Source: JAICJC01 sp963757605 (GTDB lineage: Bacteria; Actinomycetota; Thermoleophilia; Gaiellales; JAICJC01). Taken from it: a stretch of 64,000 nucleotides of DNA. Made by a program: the position numbers and the translations under genes. A model generated the notes under the pieces. That model was not told where the DNA came from. It ran no database searches and was given only the letters and a program-made list of their open reading frames with translations. Positions 15,652-24,088 of the stretch are shown here, one piece after another (position 1 is the stretch's first letter; the number at the start of each line of letters is the position of its first letter). The stretch is from the NCBI GenBank assembly GCA_963757605.1, contig CAVWSF010000005.1:310001-374000 (forward strand), in the 5' to 3' direction.

Positions 15652-16745
15652 GCCATACCTCGCCGCAGTGCTGGCGGAAGCTCCGCCATCGGCCCGACGT
15701 GCATCCAACGGGCGACGTCGACGCTCCCCTCGTCATAGGCGCGCATCCGCCGCGGATCGTCGCGGGCGACCGCCGCGACGGGCGCGTCGACGATGCGCGA
15801 GACGGCCCGCAGCCCCACGTCGGCCCTCCGCGACCACCGGTTCACGACGAGCTCGGGGTGGCCGGCGACGCCCCAGCGGGCCGCATCGAGGACGAGCGCG
15901 CGGGCTGCCTCGAGCGCGCTGCGCACGGGCGTGACGACCACCAACAGCCGATCCGCGGCGACGAGCGCCTCCCGGGCCGATCCCTCGGCGGCTCCGCCGA
16001 CGTCGATCACCGCGGTCCGCTCGCGAGCGCGCACCTCGCGAACGAGGGTCAGGCCCCACCCGGGCCCGACCGCCGAGAGGACGTCGACGTCGGGCGGCCC
16101 TGGGACGAACCGCATGCCGGACGGGTGCTCGGCCGCGACCGTGCCGATGCCGGCCGCCAGAGCCTCGCCGGCCTGCGCGAGGTCCGCGAGCGACCGCTCT
16201 GGCGAGACTCCGAGCGCGAACGCGAGTCCCGCCCTGCCGCGCGACAGGTCGACGAGCAGCCCACGCCATCCGGCGGCGAGCGCGAGTGCGACGGCACTGG
16301 CCCCGACGCCCCCACTCGCCCCGGCGACGGCGACGACCTCGCCCGGGGTCCCGTCGCCTGCCCCGGCACCCGGACGGCGTGCACGCAGCGCATCGGCGAC
16401 GGCCGCCGCCAGCCCGGCAGTGCTGACGGGCAGCGTGGCGACTGCACAGGCTCCGACGCGAAGCGCCGCCCGGTACGTTTCGACGCCGGCGTCGTCGACG
16501 AGGAGGACGAGGGCGACGCCCGGGCAGGCACGCGCCGCGTCCTCGACCCAGCCGGCCGCGGGATGACCAGGCGCATCGGCGACGAGGAGGACGTCGCAGG
16601 CCGGGACGGCACCGCTCATCACTCGACTCTGAGCTACCGATGCGACGACCTCGATCCCGGCCGACGCCTCCGCCGCCGCGCCACATGCGGCGATCAGCGC
16701 CGGGTCGTCGGCAGCCAGGACGCAGCGCACAGGCGGCGCCCTCAC
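15648..16745 (-). CDS. tadZ: TadZ/CpaE-like pilus localisation ATPase
   Basis: The 365-residue protein has an N-terminal receiver-like domain without a phosphorylatable motif (VRCVLAADDPALIAACG to about 120) and a C-terminal MinD/ParA-type domain. Its P-loop is deviant (VAGASGGVGASAVALALA, lacking the usual Lys pair), as in many CpaE/TadZ proteins; LLVDLSRGRAGL and VIDVGG follow. Members position the Tad machine at the cell pole. The GTG start overlaps the upstream cpaB stop (GTGA). Confidence 0.82.
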   Translation of the reverse strand: MRAPPVRCVLAADDPALIAACGAAAEASAGIEVVASVAQSRVMSGAVPACDVLLVADAPGHPAAGWVEDAARACPGVALVLLVDDAGVETYRAALRVGACAVATLPVSTAGLAAAVADALRARRPGAGAGDGTPGEVVAVAGASGGVGASAVALALAAGWRGLLVDLSRGRAGLAFALGVSPERSLADLAQAGEALAAGIGTVAAEHPSGMRFVPGPPDVDVLSAVGPGWGLTLVREVRARERTAVIDVGGAAEGSAREALVAADRLLVVVTPVRSALEAARALVLDAARWGVAGHPELVVNRWSRRADVGLRAVSRIVDAPVAAVARDDPRRMRAYDEGSVDVARWMHVGPMAELPPALRRGMA

Positions 16746-17338
16746 CGCGCCTCCGCGGAAGCTCGGACGACGAGGCGAAGCGAGCCGCGACCCTCGGCGG
16801 CGACGATGCCGCTCACGGCCGCGGCCGGCAACCGCAGCGTCGCCACGGCGGCCCCATCGGTGCTCCGCGCCGACACGACGAGGACGTCTGCAAGCACCAC
16901 GGCGGGCTCGGAGGCGCGCCCCGGCCGCACCAGGAGCACGTCGGCGTGCGCGCCTGCCAGGGCGCCCACCGGGAGCCCCGCGGCATCGTCGAGGCGAACG
17001 GCCACGTCGCGCGCGGTGGCGATCCGATCACTCGCCGCGAGCTCGGCCGCCATGAGCGGCGCGCCCGCGGGAATCGCGACGGCGGTGCGGCGGCCGGCCG
17101 CCGCATGCGCGTCGCCGACCGCCCCGCGAGCGGCATAGCGGGCCGGCACCCTGACGACGCCCAGGTCGTCGGCCGACAGCATCGTGCCCGCCGGGAGAGC
17201 GTGGACGACGACCACCTGGGGCACCGTCGAGAGACGCCGCGCGGGCGCCGAGCTGCGGCCGATCTCGATCAGCCCCGCAATCACGAGGACGGCGGCCAGC
17301 GCGGCGTGTGCGAGCGCTCGGCGCCGGTGACGGCTCAC
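16742..17338 (-). CDS. cpaB: CpaB/RcpC-like SAF-domain pilus protein
   Basis: 198 residues: a basic N-terminus (SRHRRRAL), one membrane helix (about 8-25, ALAAVLVIAGLIEIG), then an SAF-type domain (VVVVHALPAGTMLSADDLGVVRVPARY, split by prediction at about 45-110) and a beta-rich C-terminal half. CpaB/RcpC proteins act in the periplasmic or cell-wall part of the Tad apparatus. The GTG at 17338 overlaps the upstream stop (GTGA), which sets the start; longer frames upstream belong to other genes. Confidence 0.75.
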   Translation of the reverse strand: MSRHRRRALAHAALAAVLVIAGLIEIGRSSAPARRLSTVPQVVVVHALPAGTMLSADDLGVVRVPARYAARGAVGDAHAAAGRRTAVAIPAGAPLMAAELAASDRIATARDVAVRLDDAAGLPVGALAGAHADVLLVRPGRASEPAVVLADVLVVSARSTDGAAVATLRLPAAAVSGIVAAEGRGSLRLVVRASAEAR

Positions 17339-18060
17339 GGCCTGGTGGCCGGCGTGCAGCGCCGGCAGGTCGACCCGATGAGCGGCGCGCGGCACCAGCC
17401 GCAGCGGGGAGCCGCCGCGATCTGCTCGCGCAGCCCAACGAGCGACGCGGCCGGGATCGCCGGCGCGACGAGGAGCTCGACGGCCCAGCGCGCGCCGAGC
17501 ACAGCGGCCAGGCCCCGATCCATCGAGGCGGTGTGGGCGCCCCCGGCAGCGGCCGCGCGGACGAAGCTCGAGGGGGGCAGGCGACCCGACTCGGCCGCCG
17601 CGCACACGGCTCCCCGCGCCGCGCCCGCCCGCATCAGCTCTGTCACCGACTCGGCGGGCGGGATCCGAGCAGTGTCCCACCGGCCGCCGGCAAACCGAGC
17701 GGCGCCGGCGCGGCGCAGGGGCCCAGGCGGGTCGGGCGCCAGGCCGGCACGCGCGACGGCGTTGGCAGAGGAGCATACGATCCACATCGAGCACCGGTCC
17801 TCGAGCGCCGCCAGCAGCGCTCCGGCCTCCTCGGCCGACCACCCGCGGAGCGACACGTGGTCCGCCACTCCGATCAGATAGCGCCCGCCGATGCCGGGCA
17901 GCCGCAGCTCGAGGTCGCGCGCGGCGGCAGGCGGAGAGCTCGTGATGCCGTGGTGGCGCGCGGCGCGGCTCCGTGCCGAAAGCGCGGGGATGATCTCGAG
18001 CTTCGGCTCCGCCACGAGCGCCGGCGCGGCAACCGCCCGGAGGGCACCCGTATCGGTCAT
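17335..18060 (-). CDS. Unknown protein in the Tad operon, C-terminal zinc-ribbon motif
   Basis: 241 residues, not recognised. There is no signal peptide or membrane helix. The middle contains a predicted alpha/beta core (RYLIGVADHVSLRGW; LEDRCSMWIVCSSANAVARA) and the end a CGWCRAPLIGSTCRRC pattern, that is two CxxC pairs like a zinc ribbon. It starts at 18060 overlapping the kinase stop (ATGA) and its own stop overlaps cpaB (GTGA), so it is locked in the operon between the two-component genes and the pilus genes. It may link sensing to pilus function. Confidence 0.7.
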   Translation of the reverse strand: MTDTGALRAVAAPALVAEPKLEIIPALSARSRAARHHGITSSPPAAARDLELRLPGIGGRYLIGVADHVSLRGWSAEEAGALLAALEDRCSMWIVCSSANAVARAGLAPDPPGPLRRAGAARFAGGRWDTARIPPAESVTELMRAGAARGAVCAAAESGRLPPSSFVRAAAAGGAHTASMDRGLAAVLGARWAVELLVAPAIPAASLVGLREQIAAAPRCGWCRAPLIGSTCRRCTPATRP

Positions 18061-18830
18061 GCCGGCTCCTCGACGACGGGCAGCGTGACGGTGAACTGCG
18101 TCCCCTCGCCGACGCGGCTCGCGACGTCGATCCGGCCGCCGTGCGCCTCCGTGAGCTCCCGGGCGATCGCGAGCCCGAGCCCGGCACCGGGCTCGGAGCG
18201 CTCCGGTGCCTGGAAGAACTCGTCGAAGATGAACGGCAGGTCGGCCTCGGCGATGCCGCGCCCGCGATCCTCGACGCGGACGGCCACGGACGCGCCGGCC
18301 GCCTCGGCCGAGACGACCACGTCGGTATCGGGCGGCGCGTACTTGATGGCGTTCCCGATGAGGTTGGCGAACACCTGCCGAAGCCGGTTCTCGTCGCCCG
18401 AGACGGCGACGTCGCCGCACGACCACCTGACCGCGACGCCCACGCCGCGATGGCTCGCGACCGCTCGGAGTCGCTCGGCGACCTCCTCCACGCACGCGCG
18501 CAAGGCGAACGGCGTGTCGCAGACCCGGAGGTGGCCCGCGCGGGCCCGGCTCAGCTCCAAGAGGCTCTCGATCATGTAGGAGAGCCGTTCGCACTCCCCG
18601 TCGATGACCTTCAGCTTCGCCGCCTTGCCCGAGTCGGCCTCCGCGCGTTGCAGGGTGTAGACGTAGCCCTTGATCACGGTGAGCGGCGTCCGCAGCTCGT
18701 GCGACACCTTCCCGATGAAGGCCGCCCGGGCCTGCTCCTCGTGCGCGAGCCGCCCCGCAAGGTCCTCCAGGGAGGCGACCAGGGCCTCACGGCCGCCAAC
18801 GCGCCTGCGCCGGATCGCGTCGCGGATCAT
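18057..18830 (-). CDS. Soluble histidine kinase of the Tad operon
   Basis: About 257 residues without a membrane segment or sensor domain. A helical region is followed by the phospho-acceptor site (IGKVSHELRTPLTVIKG) and HATPase boxes (NLIGNAIKYAPPDT; VEDRGRGI; GAGLGLAIAREL). The ATG at 18830 overlaps the response regulator stop (ATGA) and is preferred over in-frame starts at 18842 and 18863. The missing sensor region suggests that input comes through a partner protein. Confidence 0.88.
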   Translation of the reverse strand: MIRDAIRRRRVGGREALVASLEDLAGRLAHEEQARAAFIGKVSHELRTPLTVIKGYVYTLQRAEADSGKAAKLKVIDGECERLSYMIESLLELSRARAGHLRVCDTPFALRACVEEVAERLRAVASHRGVGVAVRWSCGDVAVSGDENRLRQVFANLIGNAIKYAPPDTDVVVSAEAAGASVAVRVEDRGRGIAEADLPFIFDEFFQAPERSEPGAGLGLAIARELTEAHGGRIDVASRVGEGTQFTVTLPVVEEPA

Positions 18831-19534
18831 TCCGGCCTGCATAACCGGTAGCCGACGCCCCACACGTTGGCGATCCAGCCGGCATCGGAGTGGCGCACGA
18901 GCTTCTGCCGCAGCCGGCTCGCGTGGGAGTCGAGCGTGCGAGTCCGGCCAGGACTGCGGAAGTCCCAGACCATCTGCAGCAGCTCGCGCTTGGTGAAGAC
19001 GCGCTCGGGATCGGCGGCGAGCGTCGCCAGGAGCGCGAACTCCTTCGCGGAGACCTCCACGCGCATGCCCGCGACCGTGACCTCCCGCGAGAGCATGTTC
19101 ACGGCGAGCTCGCCGTACTTCAGCTCATGGGCATCACGGGCGCGGCTCACCCGCTTCAGGACGGCGCCGATCCGGGCCAGAAGCTCCGGGTAGTGAAACG
19201 GCTTCGTCACATAGTCGTCGGCGCCGCGGTTCAGGCCGCGCACGCGGTCGGTGTGCTCGGCCTTCGCCGAGAGCATGATGATCGGCAGGTCGGGATCCCA
19301 GGGGTCGTTCACGGAGTCGGCCTGCCGAACTCGGCGGCAGACGTCGTAGCCGCTCATGTCGGGCAGCACAACGTCGAGCAGGACGACGTCGGGGCGCGAG
19401 ACCGCGAGCGCGTCCATCGCCTCGCCGCCACTCGCGGCGGTCAGGACGGTGAAATCGTCCTCGCGCAGGTTCTCGGCCAGGAACTCGAGGATGAGGGGCT
19501 CGTCGTCGACGACGAGCACGGTGGATTCGGCCAT
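18827..19534 (-). CDS. OmpR-family response regulator of the Tad operon
   Basis: 235 residues: receiver domain (VLVVDDEPLILEFL; Asp in VVLLDVVLPDMSG; IIMLSAKAE; Lys in DDYVTKPFHYPE) and winged-helix DNA-binding domain (EVSAKEFALLATL; FTKRELLQMVW; SHASRLRQKL). The ATG at 19534 has GGAG eight bases upstream; the longer open frame upstream is non-coding. It is the first gene of the ~7.7 kb operon that runs through the tad genes, so it may control the pilus operon itself. Confidence 0.9.
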   Translation of the reverse strand: MAESTVLVVDDEPLILEFLAENLREDDFTVLTAASGGEAMDALAVSRPDVVLLDVVLPDMSGYDVCRRVRQADSVNDPWDPDLPIIMLSAKAEHTDRVRGLNRGADDYVTKPFHYPELLARIGAVLKRVSRARDAHELKYGELAVNMLSREVTVAGMRVEVSAKEFALLATLAADPERVFTKRELLQMVWDFRSPGRTRTLDSHASRLRQKLVRHSDAGWIANVWGVGYRLCRPE

Positions 19535-19836
19535 GGCGATGGCTCCTTCGGGTGAGGCCGGGTGCGCGGGGGACGCGACGACCTGCGGCGCTGGGACGTT
19601 CTGTTGTCGAGACCGGCCGCCGCAGCTCTCTTGCCTCAACGTACTTGACACGATCGGCGTTTGGAATGACTGCAACGGCACATGTTGCAGAGATGCGTGG
19701 AAATCACGTACGGCCCCTCCACGAAACGCGGTGTTCGCCCTCCACCGTTGGAGTGAACCGTCCTCCAAACAGGTGAATCGGGTGTTGTGGGCTCCGACTA
19801 CGAGGGTCGTCGTCTCCCCTGACTTAGGAGCCCCAC
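19535..19836. promoter_or_regulatory. Divergent intergenic region with a 7-bp inverted repeat
   Basis: About 300 bases without a gene separate the divergent response regulator and chemoreceptor. It is less GC-rich than its neighbours. CTGCAAC (19670-19676) and GTTGCAG (19684-19690) form a perfect 7-bp inverted repeat with a 7-base spacer, a possible regulator site. TTGACA occurs at 19645-19650 without a good -10 partner. Just before the chemoreceptor is an AGGAG ribosome site. Confidence 0.4.
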
Positions 19837-21915
19837 ATGCGCTTCCTCAATCGCCTCTCAGTTCGATCGAAGCTGTACGCGGGCTTCGCCATCGTGTCTG
19901 CCGCCCTGCTCGTCGCCGTCGGTGTCGGCTGGATGAGCATGCTCTCGGTGAGCAATACCGTCCAGGATGGGTACACGCGAGCTCTCGTCGCCCAGAAGGC
20001 GTCCAAGTCGGCCTACAACATGCGGATCTCGCAGGCCCAGAGCGCTGCGCTGGGGCACGCGATCAAGAATCCGGACGGCTCCGACATGCACGCCGGCGAC
20101 GTGGCCGCCTACCAGAAGCAGATCGACAACCTCGCGGCTCTGGCGACGGCACCGGAGGACCACGCGGCGATCACGCGGATTTCGGCGCAGTTCAAGAAGT
20201 GGAGCGCGCTCGACCAGAAGGTCATGAGCCTCTGGAAGGCTGGCGACAAGCACGCGGGCCTCGCGCTCGCAAACGGCGCCGCCAACACTGCCGGCGACAC
20301 CCTCTCCACCGTCCTCGATACCTACGCGGCAGGCGAGCAGGTCGCCGCGCAGCACGACAAGGCAGCCGCGGCCCGGCAGGCCGAGATCCTCATGGGAGTC
20401 TTCATTGCGATCGCGATTGCACTCGCCGTAGGAGTCGCGGTGCTCCTCACGCGCCGGATCTCCGGTGGGCTGAAGCCGGTGCAGGAGCGGCTGAACAGCC
20501 TCGCGGATAACTGCCTCACCGACATCGAGGCGGCCCTTGGTGGGATGGCCAGCGAGGGTGACGTGTCCGTCGAGGTCGTCCCGGTCACCACGCCGGCCGA
20601 TGTGGACGGGAAGGACGAGATCGCCCAGATCGCGACCACCTTCAACACCATGCTGGCGAAGGCGCAGTCGTCCATCGAGGCCTACAACGCGATGCGACTG
20701 CGGATGGCCGATATGGCCCGTGTCGCCGGCGAGATCGGTCAGGGCGACCTGTCGGCGAACGTTGACGTGCTCTCCGAGCGCGATCAGTTCGGTCACGCGT
20801 TCGCCGGGATGCAGGGCTACCTGCGCGACATCGCCGGGGCCGCGGAGACCGTCAGCCAGGGCGACGTCTCGGTGGACGTGGAGCCCAAGTCCGAGGCGGA
20901 CGTCCTCGGGACGGCCTTCGCCGAGATGCAGGTCTACCTGCGTGAGATGGTCGCCGCCGCCGAGCGGATCGCCGACCGCGACCTCTCCAGCACGATCGAG
21001 GCCCGCTCCGAGCGCGATGCCCTCGGGATCGCGTTCAACCGCATGACCGAGAACGTCTCGGCCGTCATCTCCGAGGTCTCCGCCGCAACCGCCCGGTTGT
21101 CGGCCGCCTCGGAGCAGATGGCGACTTCGTCGAACGAGGCTGGACGGGCGGTCGAGGAGATCGCCAACGCCGTCGGCGACGTGGCCGCCGGCGCCGAGCG
21201 CCAGGCGCGCATGATCGAGGAGACGCGGACATCGGCAAACGAGACCGCCGACGCCGCCACGCAGACCAGCCAGGTCGCCAACGAGGGCGTCGAGGCAGCC
21301 GAGGAGGCGACGGCCGCCATGCGGACGCTGGCCGATGCATCGTCCGAGCTGGCGACCGTGATGGAGGGGCTCACCAACCGCAGCGAGCAGATCGACGGCA
21401 TCGTCGAGACCATCTCGACCATCGCCGCCCAGACCAACCTGCTGGCCCTGAACGCGGCCGTCGAGGCCGCCCGGGCCGGAGAGCAGGGCCGCGGGTTCGC
21501 GGTCGTCGCCGAGGAGGTCAGGAAGCTGGCCGAGGGCTCCAAGTCCGCGGCCGAGAACATCGCCTCCCTGATCGGCGAGATCCAGACCGAGACGGCACGC
21601 GCCGCCGAGGCTGTCTCGCAGAGCGCCGAGCGCACCCAGGGCGGCGTCGCGACGGTCGACAGGACGCGCGAAGCGTTCGAGTCGATCGGGCACGCGGTGA
21701 TCGACATCACCGACCGCGTCGGCACCATCTCGACCGCCACCAGCGAGATCGCCTCGGTCGCCGAGGAGTCCTCGGCGTCGGCCGAGGAGGTCTCGGCATC
21801 GACCGAGCAGACGGCGGCCACGGCCCACGAGCTGGCAACCGCGGCGCAGGACCTCAACCACACCGCGTCCGAGCTCGACTCGCTCGTCCGTCAGTTCACG
21901 CTGGCACAGGGCTGA
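19837..21915 (+). CDS. Methyl-accepting chemotaxis protein with several HAMP-like units
   Basis: 692 residues: an N-terminal membrane helix (about 12-32), a four-helix-bundle ligand region (about 35-180), a second helix (MGVFIAIAIALAVGVAVLL), then at least three HAMP-like repeats (pattern GDLSANVDVLSERDQFG; GDVSVDVEPKSEADVLG; RDLSSTIEARSERDALG) and a C-terminal signalling domain with the hairpin tip IAAQTNLLALNAAVEAARAG. It senses an unknown signal and would control a CheA kinase; no che or flagellar genes are in the window, so it may serve pilus motility or another output. Confidence 0.92.
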   Translation: MRFLNRLSVRSKLYAGFAIVSAALLVAVGVGWMSMLSVSNTVQDGYTRALVAQKASKSAYNMRISQAQSAALGHAIKNPDGSDMHAGDVAAYQKQIDNLAALATAPEDHAAITRISAQFKKWSALDQKVMSLWKAGDKHAGLALANGAANTAGDTLSTVLDTYAAGEQVAAQHDKAAAARQAEILMGVFIAIAIALAVGVAVLLTRRISGGLKPVQERLNSLADNCLTDIEAALGGMASEGDVSVEVVPVTTPADVDGKDEIAQIATTFNTMLAKAQSSIEAYNAMRLRMADMARVAGEIGQGDLSANVDVLSERDQFGHAFAGMQGYLRDIAGAAETVSQGDVSVDVEPKSEADVLGTAFAEMQVYLREMVAAAERIADRDLSSTIEARSERDALGIAFNRMTENVSAVISEVSAATARLSAASEQMATSSNEAGRAVEEIANAVGDVAAGAERQARMIEETRTSANETADAATQTSQVANEGVEAAEEATAAMRTLADASSELATVMEGLTNRSEQIDGIVETISTIAAQTNLLALNAAVEAARAGEQGRGFAVVAEEVRKLAEGSKSAAENIASLIGEIQTETARAAEAVSQSAERTQGGVATVDRTREAFESIGHAVIDITDRVGTISTATSEIASVAEESSASAEEVSASTEQTAATAHELATAAQDLNHTASELDSLVRQFTLAQG

Positions 21916-21933
21916 ACGCACACCGCCTCACGG

Positions 21934-21962
21934 GCCTCCGTCCGGCATCGCCGGGCGGAGGC
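21934..21962. terminator. Hairpin terminator between convergent genes
   Basis: GCCTCCGTCCGGC (21934-21946) and GCCGGGCGGAGGC (21950-21962) pair over 13 positions with one G-T pair and a 3-base loop. The hairpin lies between the chemoreceptor stop and the end of the convergent glycosylase gene and can serve both. Confidence 0.65.
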
Positions 21963-21973
21963 TCGGTGCGTTC

Positions 21974-22834
21974 TCAGGCGGCCAGGTGGCCGCGATACGC
22001 CTGGCCGTGCGCGAGCGGGTGCGACAGGAGGTGCGCCGCGGCAAAGCCCTGCCACGGCGCGTAGACATCCAACAGCCGCTCGGTGTCGGCGGCGTCCGCC
22101 TTCCGGCGCAGGAGCGCCGAGCACAGCTTGACGAGGCCGAGGTCGCCGGCCGGGCCCGCGTCGGGTCGGCCCAGCCCCTGGCCGCAGATGACGCCCGCCG
22201 CCCACGGCCCGACGCCCGGCTCGGCCATCAGCCTGCGCAGGGCGGCCTCGGTCGGCGCGGCTGCGAGCCGGTCCTCGGGCAGCGTGCGGGCCAGGCGTGC
22301 GAGGAGGCCCGATCGGCGCGGGGAGAGCCCGCAGCGCTCAGCGCTCGCCGGCGCTAGCCGGCGCAGCTCGTCGATCCCGGGTGGGACGCGCAGGCCGTCG
22401 CGGCGCTCGGCCACCACGCCGAGCACGCGCCGCTCGATGCGAGCCGCCTCGACCGCCGGCAGGAGCTGGCCGGCGAGTGCCCGCACCAGCGACTGGGCGA
22501 AGCTGCCGCAGCGCGACGGTCGCAGCGCCGGACGGCGGCGCACGAACGGTGCGAGCAGCCGGTCGCACTCGGCCATCCGCAGAAACGGCGTGTGGTCGAC
22601 GTCCACGCCGAGCACGAAGCGCAGCCTGTCGACGGCCGCCTCGGGGTCGGTCGCCGCGATCCGGGCGGCGACCGTGCCGTCGTGCCGCTGCCAGACCCGG
22701 GCACGGCCGGGGCCGGCCTCGGTACGAAGCGCCACCTCGAGGACGCCGCCGGTCATCCGGCGGGTCGGGTCGCGCCCGGCGACCGCGTCGGCCAGGCGGT
22801 ACGGGTGCGGCGGCGAGAGCTCGAGGTCGATCAC
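21974..22834 (-). CDS. AlkA-like DNA-3-methyladenine glycosylase
   Basis: 286 residues of the HhH-GPD superfamily. The helix-hairpin-helix is LMAEPGVGPWAAGVICGQGL and the catalytic Asp should be the one in AGDLGLVKLC, the usual place after the hairpin. The N-terminal ~100 residues form a beta domain as in AlkA. It would excise alkylated bases and start base-excision repair. The GTG at 22834 overlaps the DUF192 stop (GTGA), so the two form a small operon. Several HhH members are hard to tell apart, so substrate range is unknown. Confidence 0.82.
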   Translation of the reverse strand: MIDLELSPPHPYRLADAVAGRDPTRRMTGGVLEVALRTEAGPGRARVWQRHDGTVAARIAATDPEAAVDRLRFVLGVDVDHTPFLRMAECDRLLAPFVRRRPALRPSRCGSFAQSLVRALAGQLLPAVEAARIERRVLGVVAERRDGLRVPPGIDELRRLAPASAERCGLSPRRSGLLARLARTLPEDRLAAAPTEAALRRLMAEPGVGPWAAGVICGQGLGRPDAGPAGDLGLVKLCSALLRRKADAADTERLLDVYAPWQGFAAAHLLSHPLAHGQAYRGHLAA

Positions 22835-23160
22835 GTGTGCTCGATGACGAGATGGTCGCCGATCGCGACTCCGGCCCGGTCGATCGCGCCGACCGGCAGC
22901 TCGAGCGCCACCTTCGCCCCCCGGCAGGCCGACATCCGCCACGGCCGGATCCCGTGGACGAGCTTCAGCACGCGCCCCTCGGCGTCGGCATAGACGACGT
23001 CGATCGGAAACCGCATGAACCACATGTGGATCGATCCTGTGGGCTGGATCCACAGGCCCTCGTCGGGGTCGAGGCTCGACCGGCCGAGCAGTCCCTTCGT
23101 CCGCGTCCACGCCGAGACCGCAAGCACGCCGTGCTCGCAGACGACCGGGCCACGTTCCAT
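22831..23160 (-). CDS. DUF192 family protein
   Basis: 109 residues with the family pattern AWTRTKGLLGR near the N-terminus, then GLWIQPTGSIHMWFMRFPID and the C-terminal ALELPVGAIDRAGVAIGD. DUF192 proteins are small beta barrels of unknown function, often exported; no signal peptide is visible in this one. The ATG at 23160 is the natural start; the upstream in-frame TTG is unlikely. The gene is translationally coupled to the downstream glycosylase, though a functional link is not known. Confidence 0.8.
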   Translation of the reverse strand: MERGPVVCEHGVLAVSAWTRTKGLLGRSSLDPDEGLWIQPTGSIHMWFMRFPIDVVYADAEGRVLKLVHGIRPWRMSACRGAKVALELPVGAIDRAGVAIGDHLVIEHT

Positions 23161-23190
23161 GCGGATTCTCGGCAACTACGCTCCCCCTTG

Positions 23191-23652
23191 ATGGAAGGCT
23201 CGACGACCGACTACCACTCCGGCGACGACTTCACGGTCGAGTTCCTCGACTACCGCTACCGCTTCGCCCGAACCGACTTCGGCCAGCGGGTGGCGGCCGC
23301 CGCGGTGCGGCTCGAGCTGGTGCCCGAGCGCGACCTCGAGCCGGGCGAGATGGACGACCTCGTCGCTCTCGCAGCGGACGGCCTCGTCGAGAAGCCCGAA
23401 TCGCCGCTCGGGGCGTACCTGGCGGCCAACGCCGAGGAGCTGGACGGGCTGCACTCCGACCCGCTCGTCTACTGGCTGCGAAAGCTCGTGTTCCGGGGGG
23501 CCTGGCTCGATCACCGGCTGAAGGCTGGGATGCTGGACGTGTCGTTCGACGAGAGCTCGGGGGCGTTCGCATACCGGATGCCCACGGATCAGGCGCCCGT
23601 CGTGGACGTCGCCCCCGTGCCCTCGTGGGCCGAGCTCAGGTTCACGGAGTAG
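23191..23652 (+). CDS. Hypothetical acidic protein
   Basis: 153 residues, acidic and probably cytosolic, with no motif that I recognise. Conserved-looking stretches are FTVEFLDYRYRFARTDFGQR and PLVYWLRKLVFRGAWLDHR. TACGCT lies eight bases before the ATG at 23191, consistent with a near-leaderless mRNA. It is divergent from DUF192 and its last 11 bases overlap the end of the convergent FHA gene. Confidence 0.65.
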   Translation: MEGSTTDYHSGDDFTVEFLDYRYRFARTDFGQRVAAAAVRLELVPERDLEPGEMDDLVALAADGLVEKPESPLGAYLAANAEELDGLHSDPLVYWLRKLVFRGAWLDHRLKAGMLDVSFDESSGAFAYRMPTDQAPVVDVAPVPSWAELRFTE

Positions 23653-24022
23653 CCGGCGGAACGTACACGAGCAGGTGCGGCCCGATCTGGATCCGGTCGC
23701 CCGCCTCAAGCAGCTGCTGCTGCACCAGCTCGCCGTTCACGAACGTGCCGTTGAGCGAGCCGTCGTCCTCGATCACGGTGCCGACCTGCTCGCGCCGGAT
23801 GGTGGCGTGGCGGGCCGAGACGGTCGGCCCAGCGAGGACGATGTCGTTCTCCTCGTGACGTCCGACCCGGGTCGCGCGGCCGGCGAGGTCGAAGCGCTCC
23901 TCCTCGCCGAGCCGGGGCCGCCAGACCAATGCGGGGTGCTCGCCGGGGGCCGCCACGGGCGGCGGCGCGACGCCGTCGCCGGTCTGGATGATGCGCGTGT
24001 AGCTGGGCTGATCCTCGGCCAC
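23642..24022 (-). CDS. FHA-domain protein
   Basis: 126 residues, essentially one forkhead-associated domain (about 48-122) preceded by a flexible Pro-rich N-terminus. The phosphothreonine-binding motifs are visible: VGRHEENDIVLAGPTVSARH (Gly-Arg and Ser-x-x-His) and DDGSLNGTFVNG. Such proteins bind phospho-threonine partners of Ser/Thr kinases; no kinase gene is nearby. The N-terminal QPSYTRIIQTGD contains a Thr that could be a phosphosite, as in GarA, but this is speculative. Confidence 0.88.
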   Translation of the reverse strand: MAEDQPSYTRIIQTGDGVAPPPVAAPGEHPALVWRPRLGEEERFDLAGRATRVGRHEENDIVLAGPTVSARHATIRREQVGTVIEDDGSLNGTFVNGELVQQQLLEAGDRIQIGPHLLVYVPPATP

Positions 24023-24076
24023 GGTCTCCCCTCCCAGATCTGTCGGCCGAGCCTACCAGGACACACGGACGGGGGG

Positions 24077-24082
24077 TAGACT
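24077..24082 (+). promoter_or_regulatory. Putative -10 box TAGACT of a leaderless promoter
   Basis: TAGACT is followed by GGACCC and the GTG at 24089, the exact six-base spacing seen at other starts here. Confidence 0.55.
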
Positions 24083-24088
24083 GGACCC

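Noticed and set aside
19858..21921. A 687-codon open frame antisense to the chemoreceptor
   Set aside because: It is a mirror of the biased codon use of the real gene; its product is Arg/Gly/His-rich without domains, whereas the plus strand gives a complete MCP.
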